From: Gyromitra esculenta
Lineage: Eukaryota; Ascomycota; Pezizomycetes; Pezizales; Discinaceae
DNA length: 64,000 bases
Assembly: GCA_038503075.1 (NCBI GenBank)
Contig: JBCAML010000007.1
Coordinates: 1,116,001-1,180,000, forward strand
Direction of reading: 5' to 3'
Each line of letters begins with the position of its first letter. Positions within the stretch are counted from its first letter, which is position 1. The notes under the pieces were generated by a model that saw only the letters and a list, made by a program, of their open reading frames with translations, was not told the DNA's origin and did no database searches. A program made the translations under genes and the position numbers. This document shows, piece by piece, positions 26,794 through 39,830 of the stretch.

Positions 26794-29700
26794 CTGTACG
26801 ACCACGCTCTCTCATGCACTGTGGGTAGAGCGGGCGGCGGGCGATCCGGGGGGGGGATGGTGGTGGTGGTGGGGAATTCTCAGAAGCGGGTGTATTCGAA
26901 AGAACAGAGAGGGAAGGAAGAAGGAAAATCCGGAAGAAGGGAGGCGAGGGAAGACGAAGGGAGAGGAAGAGGAGACTCTCTGAGGGCCAGCCAAGATGTG
27001 GGGAGGGAAGATGGAAAACAAAAAGCCGTCTTTAGCTGTCTTGAGGCTTGATTTTTTTTCCTTGGATAATGCGTGTCAATATGCACCAGGATATACTCTA
27101 CACTCAAACCGGTATTCGGCCAAAATTTCATTCGATCAGTTTCTGAATCACGATGTTTCTCCTTCTCGGCTTTGACTCTTTCTCTGCTACTCTCGCTCCC
27201 GATTATTGTTTTCTCCATGTTCAGGGAGGACCCCACGCCCTGCCCACGCCCACGCCCATGCCCATCGTTGATCCCCGTTAACCAGGGAGATTGTCAGCCT
27301 CCCACCAACACGGTACCTAGATCTGCAGCAGGTTCTCTTAGCAAGCATTTAAAATTCTATACAGCTTTAGCTTTTCTAGTCAGCCCAGCATTCGTCATCA
27401 GCCTCCTAGCGCTCCCACGACCAGACACAACGCTTCGGGCATTCAGACACCCAAGACGCTTCGAGCCTTCAAAGACTTCTCGCTAGGGGAGAGAAAAATA
27501 AATAAGACTTTCTGGTTGAAGCGCCTTCTTCTCCTCAAGGCGGGCCCAGAGAGCGAGCGAGGGCTTAGCGAGCGGATCGTGGGCGCCACCGTTTGCTTCT
27601 CTGGCTGTCCATCTGTCTTCGCCTCCACTGAAACCACTCACGCTGTTGCTCTGTGTGTGTTCGGTCTCACATGGCGCCTTTGTACTTCCAGCAGCCGCGC
27701 GCACTCGCCCTGGGCCTTGGACTAGTTGTTTTTGAACGTAACCGGAGGAAGTTCTCGGCGGAGAGCGATTGCGGTCCGTAGCACACCTACATGCGGCGTT
27801 GTCGAGGGCCTGCTCTACGGTAGGGTAAAACGCACCGTGTGTGGTGCGGCCAGGCCGCCTGTGGTCAAAGGGCCGGTTTACCCGACAGCCTAGGAAACCC
27901 TTTCACTCGAGAAACAAACACTTTTCGGTGTTCTGGGGGGCTGGGTGAGTAATGACGTTTGACGGTCTCCCCGATTTCTAAGGATTATGTAGAACTGGAT
28001 CCCTAGGCTATGTATGCGTGGGGAGAACGCAGTGTGGGATAGAGTTCAATCGCACAGGCCCAAATATGGGGGCCCCTTGGCGGTTTGCGTGCTGAGCTAC
28101 TTGCAAATCCCCTAGATACGGCGCTCTTGACCGTTAATTCGGTTTATCTTAGCTCTCCACCTCGCGAGTCTTGCTCCCGTAGCAACGCTGGGCAGAGTAG
28201 AGCAGAGTACTTGCGTACACGAGCGGATCTCCATGGCATCTGATGTTTCTCTCACCAGTCCATGCTCTCGTTTGACACTTGGCTTGAGCACGATAGCGTT
28301 GTTTCCCCGCTTCACCACCGGTGCCTGGTTAGTCCATGGAGAGTGGTTTTGCGAGGATGCTTCTCGGTTGCGCTGAATGAAACTCTCATCAAGCTGGCAA
28401 ATTGGACATCTGTCGGATTGTAAATCAACCTAGCCATGCTCCAAGATGATGATACCTGTATTACACAATTCTGTACCACCTTTACCGCGTCTTCTCTATA
28501 ATTCCGATCCCCCCCTTTCCCCTTCCTTGTTTTGTCTCCCCGTCTGCTTACTGCAGGACTGCCAATGTGTGAATCTGCACTTGTGATTGCTGCTGTGACA
28601 CCCGAAGCACGAGGAAACCTCCATGCCCTGAAAAAAGCTACCGCACGACCCCTAATCCCGTCGAACGAACAAACTCCAGAGCCAAAAATTACTGGGACCG
28701 GGGAACGAGCAATCATGGAATGCTCGGGAGTCGCCGTGGGTAAGCAGACGAGATGAACCCATACATCCGTCCCGCACTGTTTCTGATTACAATACCTCCC
28801 GCACTGTCTCGCGGTACCTCGAGACCTTGCCGTACCATTGAGAATAAAGTAGACCAGCATCAGGCGAACAAAGCCGAGATCCATCACGAACCGTTTCTAC
28901 TCCATACATCCATACATGCGACGCTGCGGCAAGCGGATTACCCTGGAGATCGCCCGAGGGGGATGTTTGCCAAGATTAAGGAACCGAGACTTCTCCACTG
29001 GACAGTCTGGAAGATCCGCTCCAAAGCAATCGAATCAACGGTTCCAAGGAAAAAGAACATCTATTGACGTTTTACCACATGTGAAGAGTGTGTAGCTACT
29101 TCTTTACGGCGATCATTGGTTTTCCATGGCTTGGTTGATTTTTGTGTCCGCGGAGATCGCCGCATAAAAACTCCAAACCTGGCGAAACCTAACCCTCCCA
29201 AACCAATTTTTTTTCAATCTCCCCCCCTCCGTGCCCAGCTTGATTGCCGTGAAGAAATCGGCTACCCAGCGGATGTTATCTTCGCGAGTGGCGCAAATCT
29301 CCCCTACGACCGATTTGAAAAAAAGATCACCATCCATTTTTTTTTCGCACCGATTTTCTACATTCACATTTCCGTCATAGCTCGGCAAGTCATCTCGAAC
29401 TTTTACGGCTCACCAGCTTTTCTTGGTAGTGCTCTACCTTAACCAACCCCCCTCTCCCCGAGGTGCCGATAATTTAAATATTGAATTTCATAACCGCGCC
29501 AACCGAGTACGCCCCCCCCCTCCCCCCGGCTACACGATCCTTAAATCGAAAATATATATTATTAATAGGGGGTATTCAACCCGCGTAGGCGTGTGGTTTT
29601 TTTTTTTTATCTGCACGAGATAGAATAAGGTTGAAAGGGTGCCAGTTGCGCCCCCCCTAGTCGGCTTCCATGCAGAACGTATTGTTTTGGGCGAAGAAGT

Positions 29701-31554
29701 TGCGGAGTCACTTCGACGGCCATGCGCGCACGATTTGAGCGGCGAGGTGATCATTTGCTCTCAAGGACTAGGTTTTCAGGTTTAGGAGTGTTTATCATGG
29801 ACGATCAGATATGGTATGTAGACGCTACTCGCTCGAGCTGGCTTACTGTTGAAATCAGGATTTGAGCTTTGGAGAGGTTGGCGCCGAGTGATAGACCGTG
29901 AGCAGCAGCCCAGTGCCCTTTTAGCCATCGGCACGGGGAGATTAGACAGCGACACCACGGGCCGACCTACCGGGTGGTCGGAGAAGGAATTTTCCGCTGT
30001 CCTTTCGACCCCATGGAGGAGCGCTCAGGGAGGTTTTTTTTTTGTTCTCTACGCGAGTCGAAGAGGATTTACGCAACGGTGGTGACCAACTCTACGCCGG
30101 GGAATGCAGCAATTTATAGGGCATCGCGGAGTAACTGGAGCATCGGAGGGTTGGATCTGGGGTAATAGTCTAAAATTGGACTAAACAACGTCCACGAGAG
30201 CTCCCACAAAACACACGACTCTGGTAACCAAAGCCGAGTCCCGATCTCACGATGTGTTTCATCATAGCTGGGGAGCGCGGGCCACTGAGAAAGACCCTGC
30301 GTCCGAGCGGTGTGGCCAGCAGGCTGACTTCATCGAAACGTTCGCAGAAAGCCGCCGGAAACGCAGATTAGAGACCAAGCGAGAGTGATTGGCTCGCGTC
30401 CACCTCTTATCTCTGGCTTTTGCCCTGATCAGGCTAGTTCAATGGCCATCTCGTGTGGGATCCCGGCAGTTGGCGTGTCTGCCCGTCCACAGCTTATCTC
30501 TCGTCTGGCCCTCCCTCCCTGAATAGGTTGGCGGTGGTGGTGGTGGAGAGCGGCGACAGGATTTAGAAAACTCCCTTTGCATCCGTCCTCTTGCAAGAAA
30601 TCCCACCCAGAGAGCCGGACCTGATCGCTCATTTCCCTCACTTCCTGCCGAGTCATTTCCCCCACAATCGGTCTGCGCAGCTTTGTTTTGTTTTGTGTGC
30701 CTTTTGAATTTCTGTTTTGTTTTGTTTCCCCGGACACGGACAGTGGAAGGAAGGAAGGAAGGAAGGAAGGAAGGAAGGAGAAGAACCGTTGTCCATTTAA
30801 TCTAGCTGCCTGCTTGGCTACTTATCCACTTGGCTCCGAAAGGCAGCCAGCCAGCGTGATACATCTTTATCGATAGCGATATCGAATCATTACTACTGAC
30901 TACCACCACCACTTCAAGACCATCCCAGCCAGAAACACCCAACGTAACAGCGGTCTTCGGAACTCGACTGCCCTCAAACGTTTCGTTTTTTGTTTTTTTG
31001 AATATATATTTTTTTGAAATTCCCTGGGTTTTTGTCTGAATACCTCCATCTCTGGCGACCCGTATCGCAGATAGCCGCACCCATCACCCGTTGTCTCGGA
31101 ATCAATGCTTCCTTGAAACAATTCTCGAAAGACTCGTCAGAGACAAAGAGCTACCTACACTACACGTCCAGAGAACCCTTTTCTACGGGCGGAGAATCCT
31201 GGCTAGATTGAACGATTACTACTGAGAAGGTATTGTTGAGAACACTTCAGCCTGCATTGCAGCAGCTTTTAGTGGCAACACTGTCGCGTGCAGTGCAGGG
31301 CAGTTGGGAAGGACAAGTTCCGCTAACTCAGGAATCGCCCGCGCCGTTAGTCTCTTTCTACCATCCCCCCCCCCGCAAGTCCACACACCTCTTCCTCCAC
31401 CCCCCCCCTTTCCAAACTCCCTCTCCTCAGTCAAAACAATTCATTTCAGCTCCTTTGCTCCGACATCTCTCTTCAACCCCACTGTGTTTATCGATATCCA
31501 TCAACACCAGCAGCGGTTAATCATCGGCGCCCTTCTCGCTTCAGCACTCCGAAA
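26794..31554. other. 4.8-kb divergent spacer
   Basis: The spacer lies between the divergent starts of the histidine kinase and the FYVE gene. A minus-strand ORF at 28887-28312 (191 codons) has no motif and is not called. There is a (GGAA)n tract at 30745-30779 and a CT-rich leader at about 31350-31450 just before the FYVE start, probably its 5' UTR or promoter. No RNA gene was recognised. Confidence 0.5.
30745..30779. repeat. (GGAA)n microsatellite
   Basis: About eight and a half copies of GGAA lie about 800 bases upstream of the FYVE start codon. Confidence 0.9.
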
Positions 31555-32988
31555 ATGCCTCTAACACCATCACACCAGCAGCCCCGCTTCGCTCCCTACA
31601 TGAATAACACTTCTCCTCCTCCCTCGCAACAAGCGATGCAGGTTTCCCAATTCAACACCTCGCCCACTTCGCTGTTCGCCCCTCACGTCCCTGCTCCATG
31701 TCGCCAGCTTCATCCTCCCAAGGTTCCTCTCTACCGGCCAGCTGTCCTTCGTTCAATCGAGAGACCCCTCAGAAATGCGAGAGAGCCTCTGACGCCACCG
31801 GGGAGCTCGGCTGCATCTCTCAACGAAGATTATATTGGTGATGTGGAGTACAAGACTGGGGTTGATTTCCGGAATTTCGGTTATGGAAACGGTGGTAGTG
31901 GATACAGTTCTGCGGATTTGGCAGAAATTGAGGACGACGACATTCAGGTTACCGAAGAGCCGGATAGAGGACACTGGAAGGTATTTATCAACTTTTCCTT
32001 ATATATAGTTTTCCCCCCTCCCACAAGAGCCGCCCACCACCTTGTTGTGTCCTTTGCTCCAATCATGTAATCCCGTGGAGTCCACACGGTCGCATTTTGT
32101 GCATGGACCTCGGAACGAGGGGAAAGCCGGTTATCCACCAAGGTTGTTGAAAGGGTGGGTGACCTTTGGGGGGGTTATATGTTACTTCTATACTATTGAG
32201 CTCATCCAATTGATGGATAACTCTTTGCGCGTCGCATCTTTGGTTTCATTACGTTATAAGCCCCTCGCCCTGCGTATGCTTGATGTCTTTTTGTGTCGTG
32301 ATTGCTGACCTAAGTCGCGTGCTTTGACAGCCTGACGCCGAGGCTGAAACGTGTGATGCACCTATGTGTGTCAGAAAGTTTACTATGTATCATAGGAAAC
32401 ATCATTGTCGACGGTAAGCCTTTTCCTCTTTTGTCGTATTGTCTTTTCGTCCGCCCGTTACGTTTTCACTCCTTGTATCCGGTTTTAGTCAGGTGAAGCC
32501 TAACTCTGATCCCTTTCATTGTTGAATCTTTCCCATGTGATACTGCCCCGCATCCATGAATTCTCTTTCTTGCCACCGCTTCCCCCGGGCATTCAAACGA
32601 CTGGCACTCAAACGTTTTGGTATAAACCGCTACATTAGCTTTGGAACTAATAATTCTAAATAGTTGCGGTGGCATTTTCTGCTACGAGCATGTTAGCCAT
32701 ATCGTCCCGCTAAGCCAGAATGCTCGATTCCATGCCCAAGGATACCCGTCCAAGGCTTGCGATAATTGTTTTGCCGACTACAAACGCGTTCTCGCAGCGA
32801 GGCGGTCAGACTCCCTGAGTTCCAGCACCAGCAGCAGCTCTACTCTTAGCAACAATAATCATCCCAGCAGCCCGATAGTGGGCATCAAAGGTATCGGAGG
32901 TCCCAGAGGAATTGAGAGTGGGCTTGGTGCGAAGGTTGGAAGCTATGTTGGTAGCGTCCCGAGAGATTGGAGTTGGAGCACCTTTTAG
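31555..32988 (+). CDS. FYVE zinc-finger protein
   Basis: Three exons, 31555-31980, 32331-32413 and 32664-32988, give 277 aa. The two introns are unusually long for this window (350 and 250 nt), but both have clean borders (GTATTT...CAG, GTAAGC...TAG) and keep frame. The N-terminal 130 residues are Pro/Ser-rich and disordered. The FYVE domain spans about 140-210: the W141-x-x-D motif (WKPD), the phosphoinositide-binding basic motif RKHHCRRCG, then CGGIFCYEH, and ACDNC in place of the usual RVC. The zinc ligands look slightly atypical: the first pair is C-x4-C and one ligand appears to be His (FCYEH). FYVE domains bind phosphatidylinositol 3-phosphate on endosomes or vacuoles, so an endosomal trafficking role is likely. 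The Ser-rich stretch near 226-245 is low complexity. No catalytic domain is attached. Confidence 0.88.
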
Positions 32989-34132
32989 AGGAGAGCATCA
33001 TGACGGGATACACTTTCAACAAGTTCGTCGGCGTTGTGGGCAAATGAGGGAGTTTATCTTTTGTTTTTTTGGGTTAGGTTTTTTCATTTTTGAAGCTTGG
33101 TATTATACCCTGGGAGTCTTGTTTTTTTAGTTTCCTTGATCGTATCTTCCCTTGGGTGCACTGCTTCTATCACCTCATCTGCATTATACTTCGCCAAGAA
33201 GTAACGAATTCTTAATGTGATGAGGATAAACGTTTCCTCTTACCCTCCATCACAACGAATCTCTTAAGCTAGGGCCCTACTTCTATCTTGTCATCTTATC
33301 TTCCCCCACTTGGTTCGGTGTTATCTTGGCATTTTATGTATTTTTGTGCGCTTTTCATCGATGGATAAATGGTCTTGTTATTTTACCTTTTTTTTCCCCC
33401 CATATTTTGTTCATTTGCGGTGGGGCTGCTTTTACTTTTTTTTATGACTATAGAATTTTCATAAACTTTTATTAATTCCTTTTTTTTTACTTATTATTTA
33501 TTGTGAATTTGTTCTCGCATGCATTGTTAACTCTCCCAGGGGTATATATCCGCGCATGCGTGTGTATGTGTGTGTTTTTTTTTTTTGTTTGTGTTGTACC
33601 TACCTGTGTACCTACCTGTGTTCTCTCTCATGATGGGGGGGAAAAATGTGGTCGTGTGCGTGTGTTCCATGTTTTAACATTATGGTTACGACTGCTTGAC
33701 TATTTTTTTTCTCCCTCCCTCCCACCTTTTGCTTTTTTTGTTCACTTTCACTTTCACTTTCACTTCCGCTTTCTTTTTTTTCCTACTCTTCGGTTATTGG
33801 AGGATGAGGAAGAACCCGTCGCTGCATGTCTTACAGCGAACGGCATGTGAAGGGGAGGAAGTGGAAAGATGGGTGGGTGTGTGGGTTGGTACGTCTTTAA
33901 AAATGGATCCTGGGGGGGATGGTATTGAGGGGGGTTTGCGGGGGGGGAGGTGTGGGGGGTTATTGCATTACATGTTACTTTAGAAGAGGAATGGAGTTTA
34001 TTTATTCATTGGTTTTATTCATGTGCTTTTTTTTGTGTGTGTTTTTTTGTGTTTTTGTTTTTGTTTTCGTAGCATTGATGATCGATCGGTCTAATTAGCT
34101 ATGTGAAGGTCTGATCTACGAGGTGTCGGGTT

Positions 34133-34197
34133 GGACTGAACTGGACTGGACTGGATGGGTTGTGGGTTGTGGGCTGGGCTGGACTGGACTGGGCTGG
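34133..34197. repeat. CTGGA-type tandem repeats
   Basis: Imperfect GGACT/GGGCT pentamers. A related CTGG tetramer cluster follows at about 34330-34365. Simple-sequence expansion is likely. Confidence 0.7.
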
Positions 34198-35216
34198 TGA
34201 GATGGGAATTTATCGACTCTGACTCTAACACACACATATTTTTATATGCGTGACGTGCATAAGGTATTTGCATCCGTAGCCCTAGGTACTCATGTTGGAG
34301 GCGATTGGAGGACTTGGTTGCGTTACGCTGGCCGGCTGGTTGACTGGCTGGCTGGTTGGCTGCGTCGCGTCGCAGTGGGTGTAGTGGATGATGAGTGATT
34401 GCTGGTGAATTACCCTATGGTGGCTCAAGTGACGTCAATACGGACTGTTGGGATACATGTATGATAGGACAGCGGAGATAAGGCGCGAGATCTATCATTG
34501 TCATACCCCCCCTTAGCTTTGGCGAATGAATGGACCTCTCTCTCGGTGATTGGAGATGGCGGTTGGTTGGATGCGGTAACGTAGGTAGGTAGGCGGGTTA
34601 AAAGCGAATGTAACTTTATCCATGACGGAACTTCTATGGTTATGTTTTGTAGAGTAGAGTAGAGTAGGGTCATGACGTAGTGCCAATTTATTTTCAAACA
34701 AAATCAGTGGGATTTTCTTATTGACGTCAGCTTAAGGAGGGGAAGCGAGGGGGAAAAGAAAGGAAAAACAAAAACGGATGTAAGGCTGAACACAATCTTC
34801 CTGCGGTGGCTGGTAGGTTACTGCGAAAGAAAGGGTTCGAGTCTGATTTCTGGTTCGGGGTGTTTTGGCATTTAATAATCGGCTCTTAGTCACAAATAAT
34901 CACTCGCAGTGCGTTTAGGGAGAACTCGTTGTGATGAAGTTTTTGTCGTAGATGTTATTGTACCTAGTTCATAGGGCTCAAGGGTGCATCGCACATGCGG
35001 TATTCCGTTTTAGGTTTTGTTGGGAAGATGTTTTGCTCGGAACCTGTTTTCTGACTAAGCTGGCTAGACAGTTTTTTCTCCTTGTGCTGCAATAAGCTTG
35101 TGCATATATATTTATTGGACGATATGGTGTGACTTTTTTTGTGGTACCTTTTTTTGTGTTCAAGATTTCCTCTTTCCCTCGTACGGAGTTAGGGGGCCAC
35201 TACCGGGGGGAACATA

Positions 35217-35539
35217 CTGTAGCGAGCACTATACCTAGCACGCCAATAGTCAGCAAGACTCTCTTGTCCTGGACTACTATATTATATGTTGGTGTTAGTC
35301 AGTCAATATCTTGTTTCACTAGATAGCTATTAGTTGTAAGCTAAATAGCTTTTACCGTTTATATTAGACCACGAGTGATAAATCCTACTTATGACCGGGG
35401 AATGGGTAGATTATGACAACTTTCATAAATAAACTATGTCTGATGATAACTTGTTGACATCAGAACTACCCTGTTTTGAGGAAAAAATAACTGTTAACAA
35501 GCCGGGTTGCCCCACCCACATGCACAGTGCTTGCTACAG
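35217..35539. mobile_element. Candidate TA-flanked MITE, 323 bp
   Basis: Short inverted ends flanked by TA: left CTGTAGCGAGCACT, right reverse complement CTGTAGCAAGCACT (13 of 14 match). Similarity does not continue inward. The size and TA context resemble the other elements, but the termini are short enough to arise by chance. Confidence 0.35.
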
Positions 35540-38094
35540 TATATAATACCAAAGCTATATATATCCTAAATCAAAATTTCTGATCAGAGGGGTTGACGTA
35601 TCTTCACACTTTCTACGACACCACTCTAACGAAGTGCTGCGTGCTCTCCGTTATACTTAATGTACCACTAAGGCTACTAAAATCTCGTTAGTATCGTTTT
35701 GGTGGGCATCTATGTCTTGGGTGGGTTGTTCGATGTCTAGGAAGAGTGTCCACGTTTGTGGGTTTCGTCCTCAACTATAGCATCCTGTTTTGTCCGTTCT
35801 GTCATGAATTCTGGAGCCATGAGTGTGTTATGATGAAGATGGATATATCTTGAGGTGGGGGTCAAGAAGGAGTCTACTATTCTAACGAACCGAAACATCG
35901 AGTGACATTTCATGATTTTAATTATTTTTTTGATTCTGAACTTTCTATTGCGGGATGAATAAAACACTTCACGGCCCTCATTAGGAAGGTGGTGGGAGCG
36001 GCGGTGGGAGCGGCATAGCACAATTAATCACACTAGTTAGTTTATTTTCGCTAAATTTCTTCCTCCCCTGACCGCATATGTTCATTAACTGCGATCCCCT
36101 CCTTCATTCATATGAGTCTTGCGCTGCCGAATGGTCCTCTAGGGGAAATGATTACTACTATTTCTGCGGCATTATGCTTAGCTTGTCCCGATATCGCGTC
36201 TTTGAAGGACAGTAGTATATACCGATAGTTCATCGAGCACGCAATGGAAGTCTACCGCTATCCTCTTTACTATGGTAGCAAGCAAGTTATTATAGCAAGG
36301 CTGTCGGTTTAGCTTTGGGGAAGCGGGCACAGTAGTTTGTGGGTGAAATTGGCGTTGCGGAAGTGTTATCAGTAACGGTGAATATAGTGCATGGTGGCTA
36401 TTGGTTAGAAATGTGGTACGCTAGATTACAAGAAAATTTAGAGTAAGTTTGAGCTGTGTGGTCTTTCTAGCCTTAACTGGGTTCAGAGTAGAGCACTATT
36501 GATAGTAAAAAAAATTACCTCTAGCTAAAATAGGAAGATTCGTCTCTATTCTCAGGCACCAGTTCATACCATCACCACGTGGTTAGATGGATTTTATAGG
36601 CTTTGACCTTTGGAGGGATGTTGGCTACGTATGCTATTTCGTGCCGCTGTCTGAAAAATTAATGAGCGGGGCCGTCTGCTAATCAGTTCTAGTCTGTAGT
36701 TACGTGTAGGTATATATATAACAAGCTGTAAGCCAAAAACTTTCTACGAAGCCTTTTTATATGGCTCCCTAGCTGTAGCTGGAGTTTTTCCGAAACCCTT
36801 TTTTTGTATTATTCCGATTTTTAATCTTCACCCTGAAATAAATAGTAATTTGGCTAGTCTCGCAATCGGACATCCGTTCGTTAAAACTAAGGATTTTGGG
36901 AAGCAACACTCAATATGGGCGAGAATTATCACGTGACAAGTCGGCTGCGAGACTATAATTTGGTCCATCTCTTTAATATCAAGGGCAAACAATTCTTGTC
37001 TTGGCGGCTAATTAAGCAAGATTAGTAAGGTGATACATTTATGATGGGACTAGTTATAAAAGAACTTGCTTAAACGGTCAAAACTCCTGAATTCATTAAC
37101 CAAATTATCATATAGAATAGCTCAACTCCAAAGCTCCTTAAGCTGTATGGTTGACTGCAATTGAGGAAGCAGTTAGTTAAACAACCTAGTTCTCAGACAC
37201 TGCTTGCGGCCATAGTTAGACTATGCGACAGAGGAACAAGAAATTTGGGAAAGCTTCCACTTTCCTACGCTTTGGCTAAATGGGAAACTGTCGTCTCTAA
37301 ACGATAAGTTGAATGTTTGTGGCTAAGATAGGTGTTTATCCTTGGGGACACGAGAGGCAGCTTCCAGAATAGGCTTTACCCCCCTGGTACCTTATTGTAT
37401 CGTACCGTACAAGCCACTTGACACGTTAAAAATCGATCCACAAGCTCGATATATCATCTGTTTTAGAGTATAATCTCCTTATAAAGTTCGCTAATCTTCC
37501 CTCATCGGACCGCCGGTATGCTGATTGCGGTTGAATGATCATGAGTTGGGTAATTTGGACGTGCATGCATATGTCGTATTCAGCTGTCAGGCCAGCCTCA
37601 AGGATATTCACACCATCTGAGACTCCTCTCAGACCACCTCGTTTCGACAGGAAGTTGGGATGATGCTTTGAGCATCGAATAACTTTCGATATCTGCGCTC
37701 ATCGTAGCATCTTGGACTTCTCAAACCACTCAATTCCTTTGCCCATTCCCGTTCCTGCCGGCCGCGAAATGTCCTCGGTAATCGGGAGAGTTCCTTCCAG
37801 GCGCGGTTAAGCGCTCCCCACAAAAACCCCGGATTTGGCTAAACCCCACGTTGCATGGTTAGCGACGGCTACTTGGCCCGCAGTCCTCAGCGGGCTGGAG
37901 TGTGCTCACTGGCCACAGTGCCACACAACCAGTGGAAATTGACATCCATACTTGTTTTACCCCCGCAAATAATAAATAGGATGCCGTCCCGCATGTGTTG
38001 CTTTTTATGTTCTTGTTTTTCAAAACCCTCACGCGGAAACATCACGAACTGGCCATCCCTCACTTGAGATACCCATACGTAAACGAGAGAGAAA

Positions 38095-38504
38095 ATGTCT
38101 ATCCTTGACGACGATTCCTTCGAAAGTTACTTCACTACAGATACGTCTCCGAGCAGTTCAGCGTGTAACGAAGCAAAGGGGAGATACGATTCATGCTTCT
38201 TCAAGTCCTATTCTGAAAGTGGGTTCAACCCTGACCTTATTATGGTAAAAGACATACTGATCACGGGGGGGGGTAAAGAATATCAACGAGGCGAGGCGCA
38301 TATGGAAAGATGCGAAAGTTTATTCAATGAATACAAAACCTGTCTAAACGTGAGTGCTCGGATATAACGATAGGAGAGGGGGGGAGAGCTTCGAAGTTCT
38401 TACAAAATGCGTAGAAAACACTCAAAACACCATCAAGTTCGCCACCGTCAGTCGCTAGAATACCCGAATCAGATCCGTGGAAAAGAATGACGTCGAGCAA
38501 ATAG
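38095..38504 (+). CDS. Mdm35/TRIAP1-like twin CX9C protein
   Basis: Three exons, 38095-38218, 38279-38349 and 38415-38504, give 94 aa. Two CX9C pairs are visible: CNEAKGRYDSC and CESLFNEYKTC. An uninterrupted reading through 38219-38278 also stays open and would give 114 aa with a 20-residue insert. Treating those 60 bases as an intron (GTGGGT donor, CTGAT branch-like sequence, AAG acceptor) makes the spacing between the two pairs exactly 18 residues and restores SYSEKYQRGE, which resembles the WYSEKFLKG of Mdm35. I therefore prefer the spliced form. Mdm35 is an intermembrane-space chaperone that partners Ups1/Ups2 in phospholipid transfer and is imported through Mia40. The C-terminal tail (residues 66-94) is Ser/Pro-rich and longer than a minimal Mdm35. 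Confidence 0.82.
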
Positions 38505-39830
38505 CGATAGTTTGTAGTTTTCGCCCGGGGAGATGGGGGACTCAGCATGGATGCTTAATGGTGTTTTAATCGGTGGCGAGCATTTGTGTTTTCAGCGGGA
38601 GTTCCGAATTCGACCTCCGGTTCGAGGGACATACACTAGATGTGTGTGCATGCATACTTGGGGCATTGGGAATTTGACTTTTTTTGCTTCGTTTTTGTTT
38701 CCGGGGGTTCTGTACTTATCTTGGCTTGGCTTGTTAACGGAGGAGTTCTGGAGAACAAAATTGATTTTCTGGCTACAATTTCGTATCATAGGGGCTGTGA
38801 TCCGTTCGTGAAAGGTGCAGCCCCTTCATTATCCTGACACCACATGCTATGTGATTCCATCCAAGTGGTCTACTTCTCTCAACACGCTTTATCGACCAAT
38901 AATATCGTCAACTGATACTGTTTCTACTCCCACGGAAGTGATTTCATGGCCTTAAGTAGACACCTACAGAAGTTAAATGAAAACTCTGGAGGTATATGCG
39001 AGGCTGAGATCTGAGCCACGCGAGCATCACCGGAAATACAAATTTACGGATAATTTATCGTGCCGGCGGGTTCGACATAGGCCTGTTGAACCCTAGTGTA
39101 GGGGTTAGAGGACTACGTACTGCCTTAACCCTTTTGGCTAAGGCAGTAGAGAAGAAAGTTGGGGCGGAAGAATATTTACCCGTATGTCACCGGGCTAAAG
39201 AATGGTGTTTGTGTTGAATCAGATGGAAGGGTTAAAAAGCTCTCTCGGCTGGATCATCAATTAGTGTGCTCACGGCCCATACCGGTGGTCTTTTTCTGAA
39301 ACATGAAGCTGGACAACGAATTATTTCCTGATGTCTGGAGCATCGCCCAGAGCATCGCCGTGGGGAGCTACCATCTCGTCAGCTAGCTTTAGTTCCGTTG
39401 TTGGCGGTCGTTGTTTTGATGACTGGGGAACTTTGTGGAGAGATTAGAAAATAATGGACTGTAGTCTGGGACTTTTATCTTCTTTCTGTCCTCCGTATAA
39501 AGCAAGCTGCCTAGAATTGTGTAAGATTTTTAGGCTGAGCGATTGTTCATGTTTGATAAACGGATGTTCAGGTCTTTCGGGAATGCCAAGGGGTAAAATA
39601 TGCAAGAATAGCCACCTTTCTCGAGATGCAGTGATATAATTAAGAGGAATGTGATTTGTAAAACTTGAGGTGGATCTGACGAGTGAGAGTTTATGACTAT
39701 ACAATAGTTTGGATTTCTCCTCGTGTGTTAATCATCCTAGCTAAGGAGATTCCAGAAGAAAACCCTTATACCGGTCTATTTCGACTAGTAAAATCCTGGG
39801 GATATGGTACAATATTTCCCCTGCTCCTGG
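38505..39830. other. Intergenic
   Basis: This is the 3' flank of the Mdm35-like gene and of the ValRS gene. A perfect 10-bp stem hairpin (TACTGCCTTA/TAAGGCAGTA) lies at 39118-39148, just after TGTTGAACCCTAGTGTAGGG, which looks LTR-like, but no partner or terminal duplication was found. No gene is supported. Confidence 0.5.

Larger units (their letters stand above)
32989..38094. other. 5-kb spacer of simple and AT-rich sequence
   Basis: No gene is supported. From 33400 to 34100 there are long T and G runs and a CACTTT tract (33741-33761). From 34130 to 34370 lie CTGGA/CTGG tandem units, and near 34580-34670 GTAG- and GAGTA-type units. A candidate TA-flanked element occupies 35217-35539. From 35600 to 38000 the sequence is AT-rich with only short ORFs. 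Confidence 0.5.

Noticed and set aside
28312..28887. 191-codon minus-strand ORF
   Set aside because: No recognisable domain; Arg/Gly/Ser composition as expected of GC-rich noncoding sequence.
34800..34860. GGGTTCGAGTC, B-box-like
   Set aside because: The flanking bases do not form a T-stem and no A box lies at the right distance.
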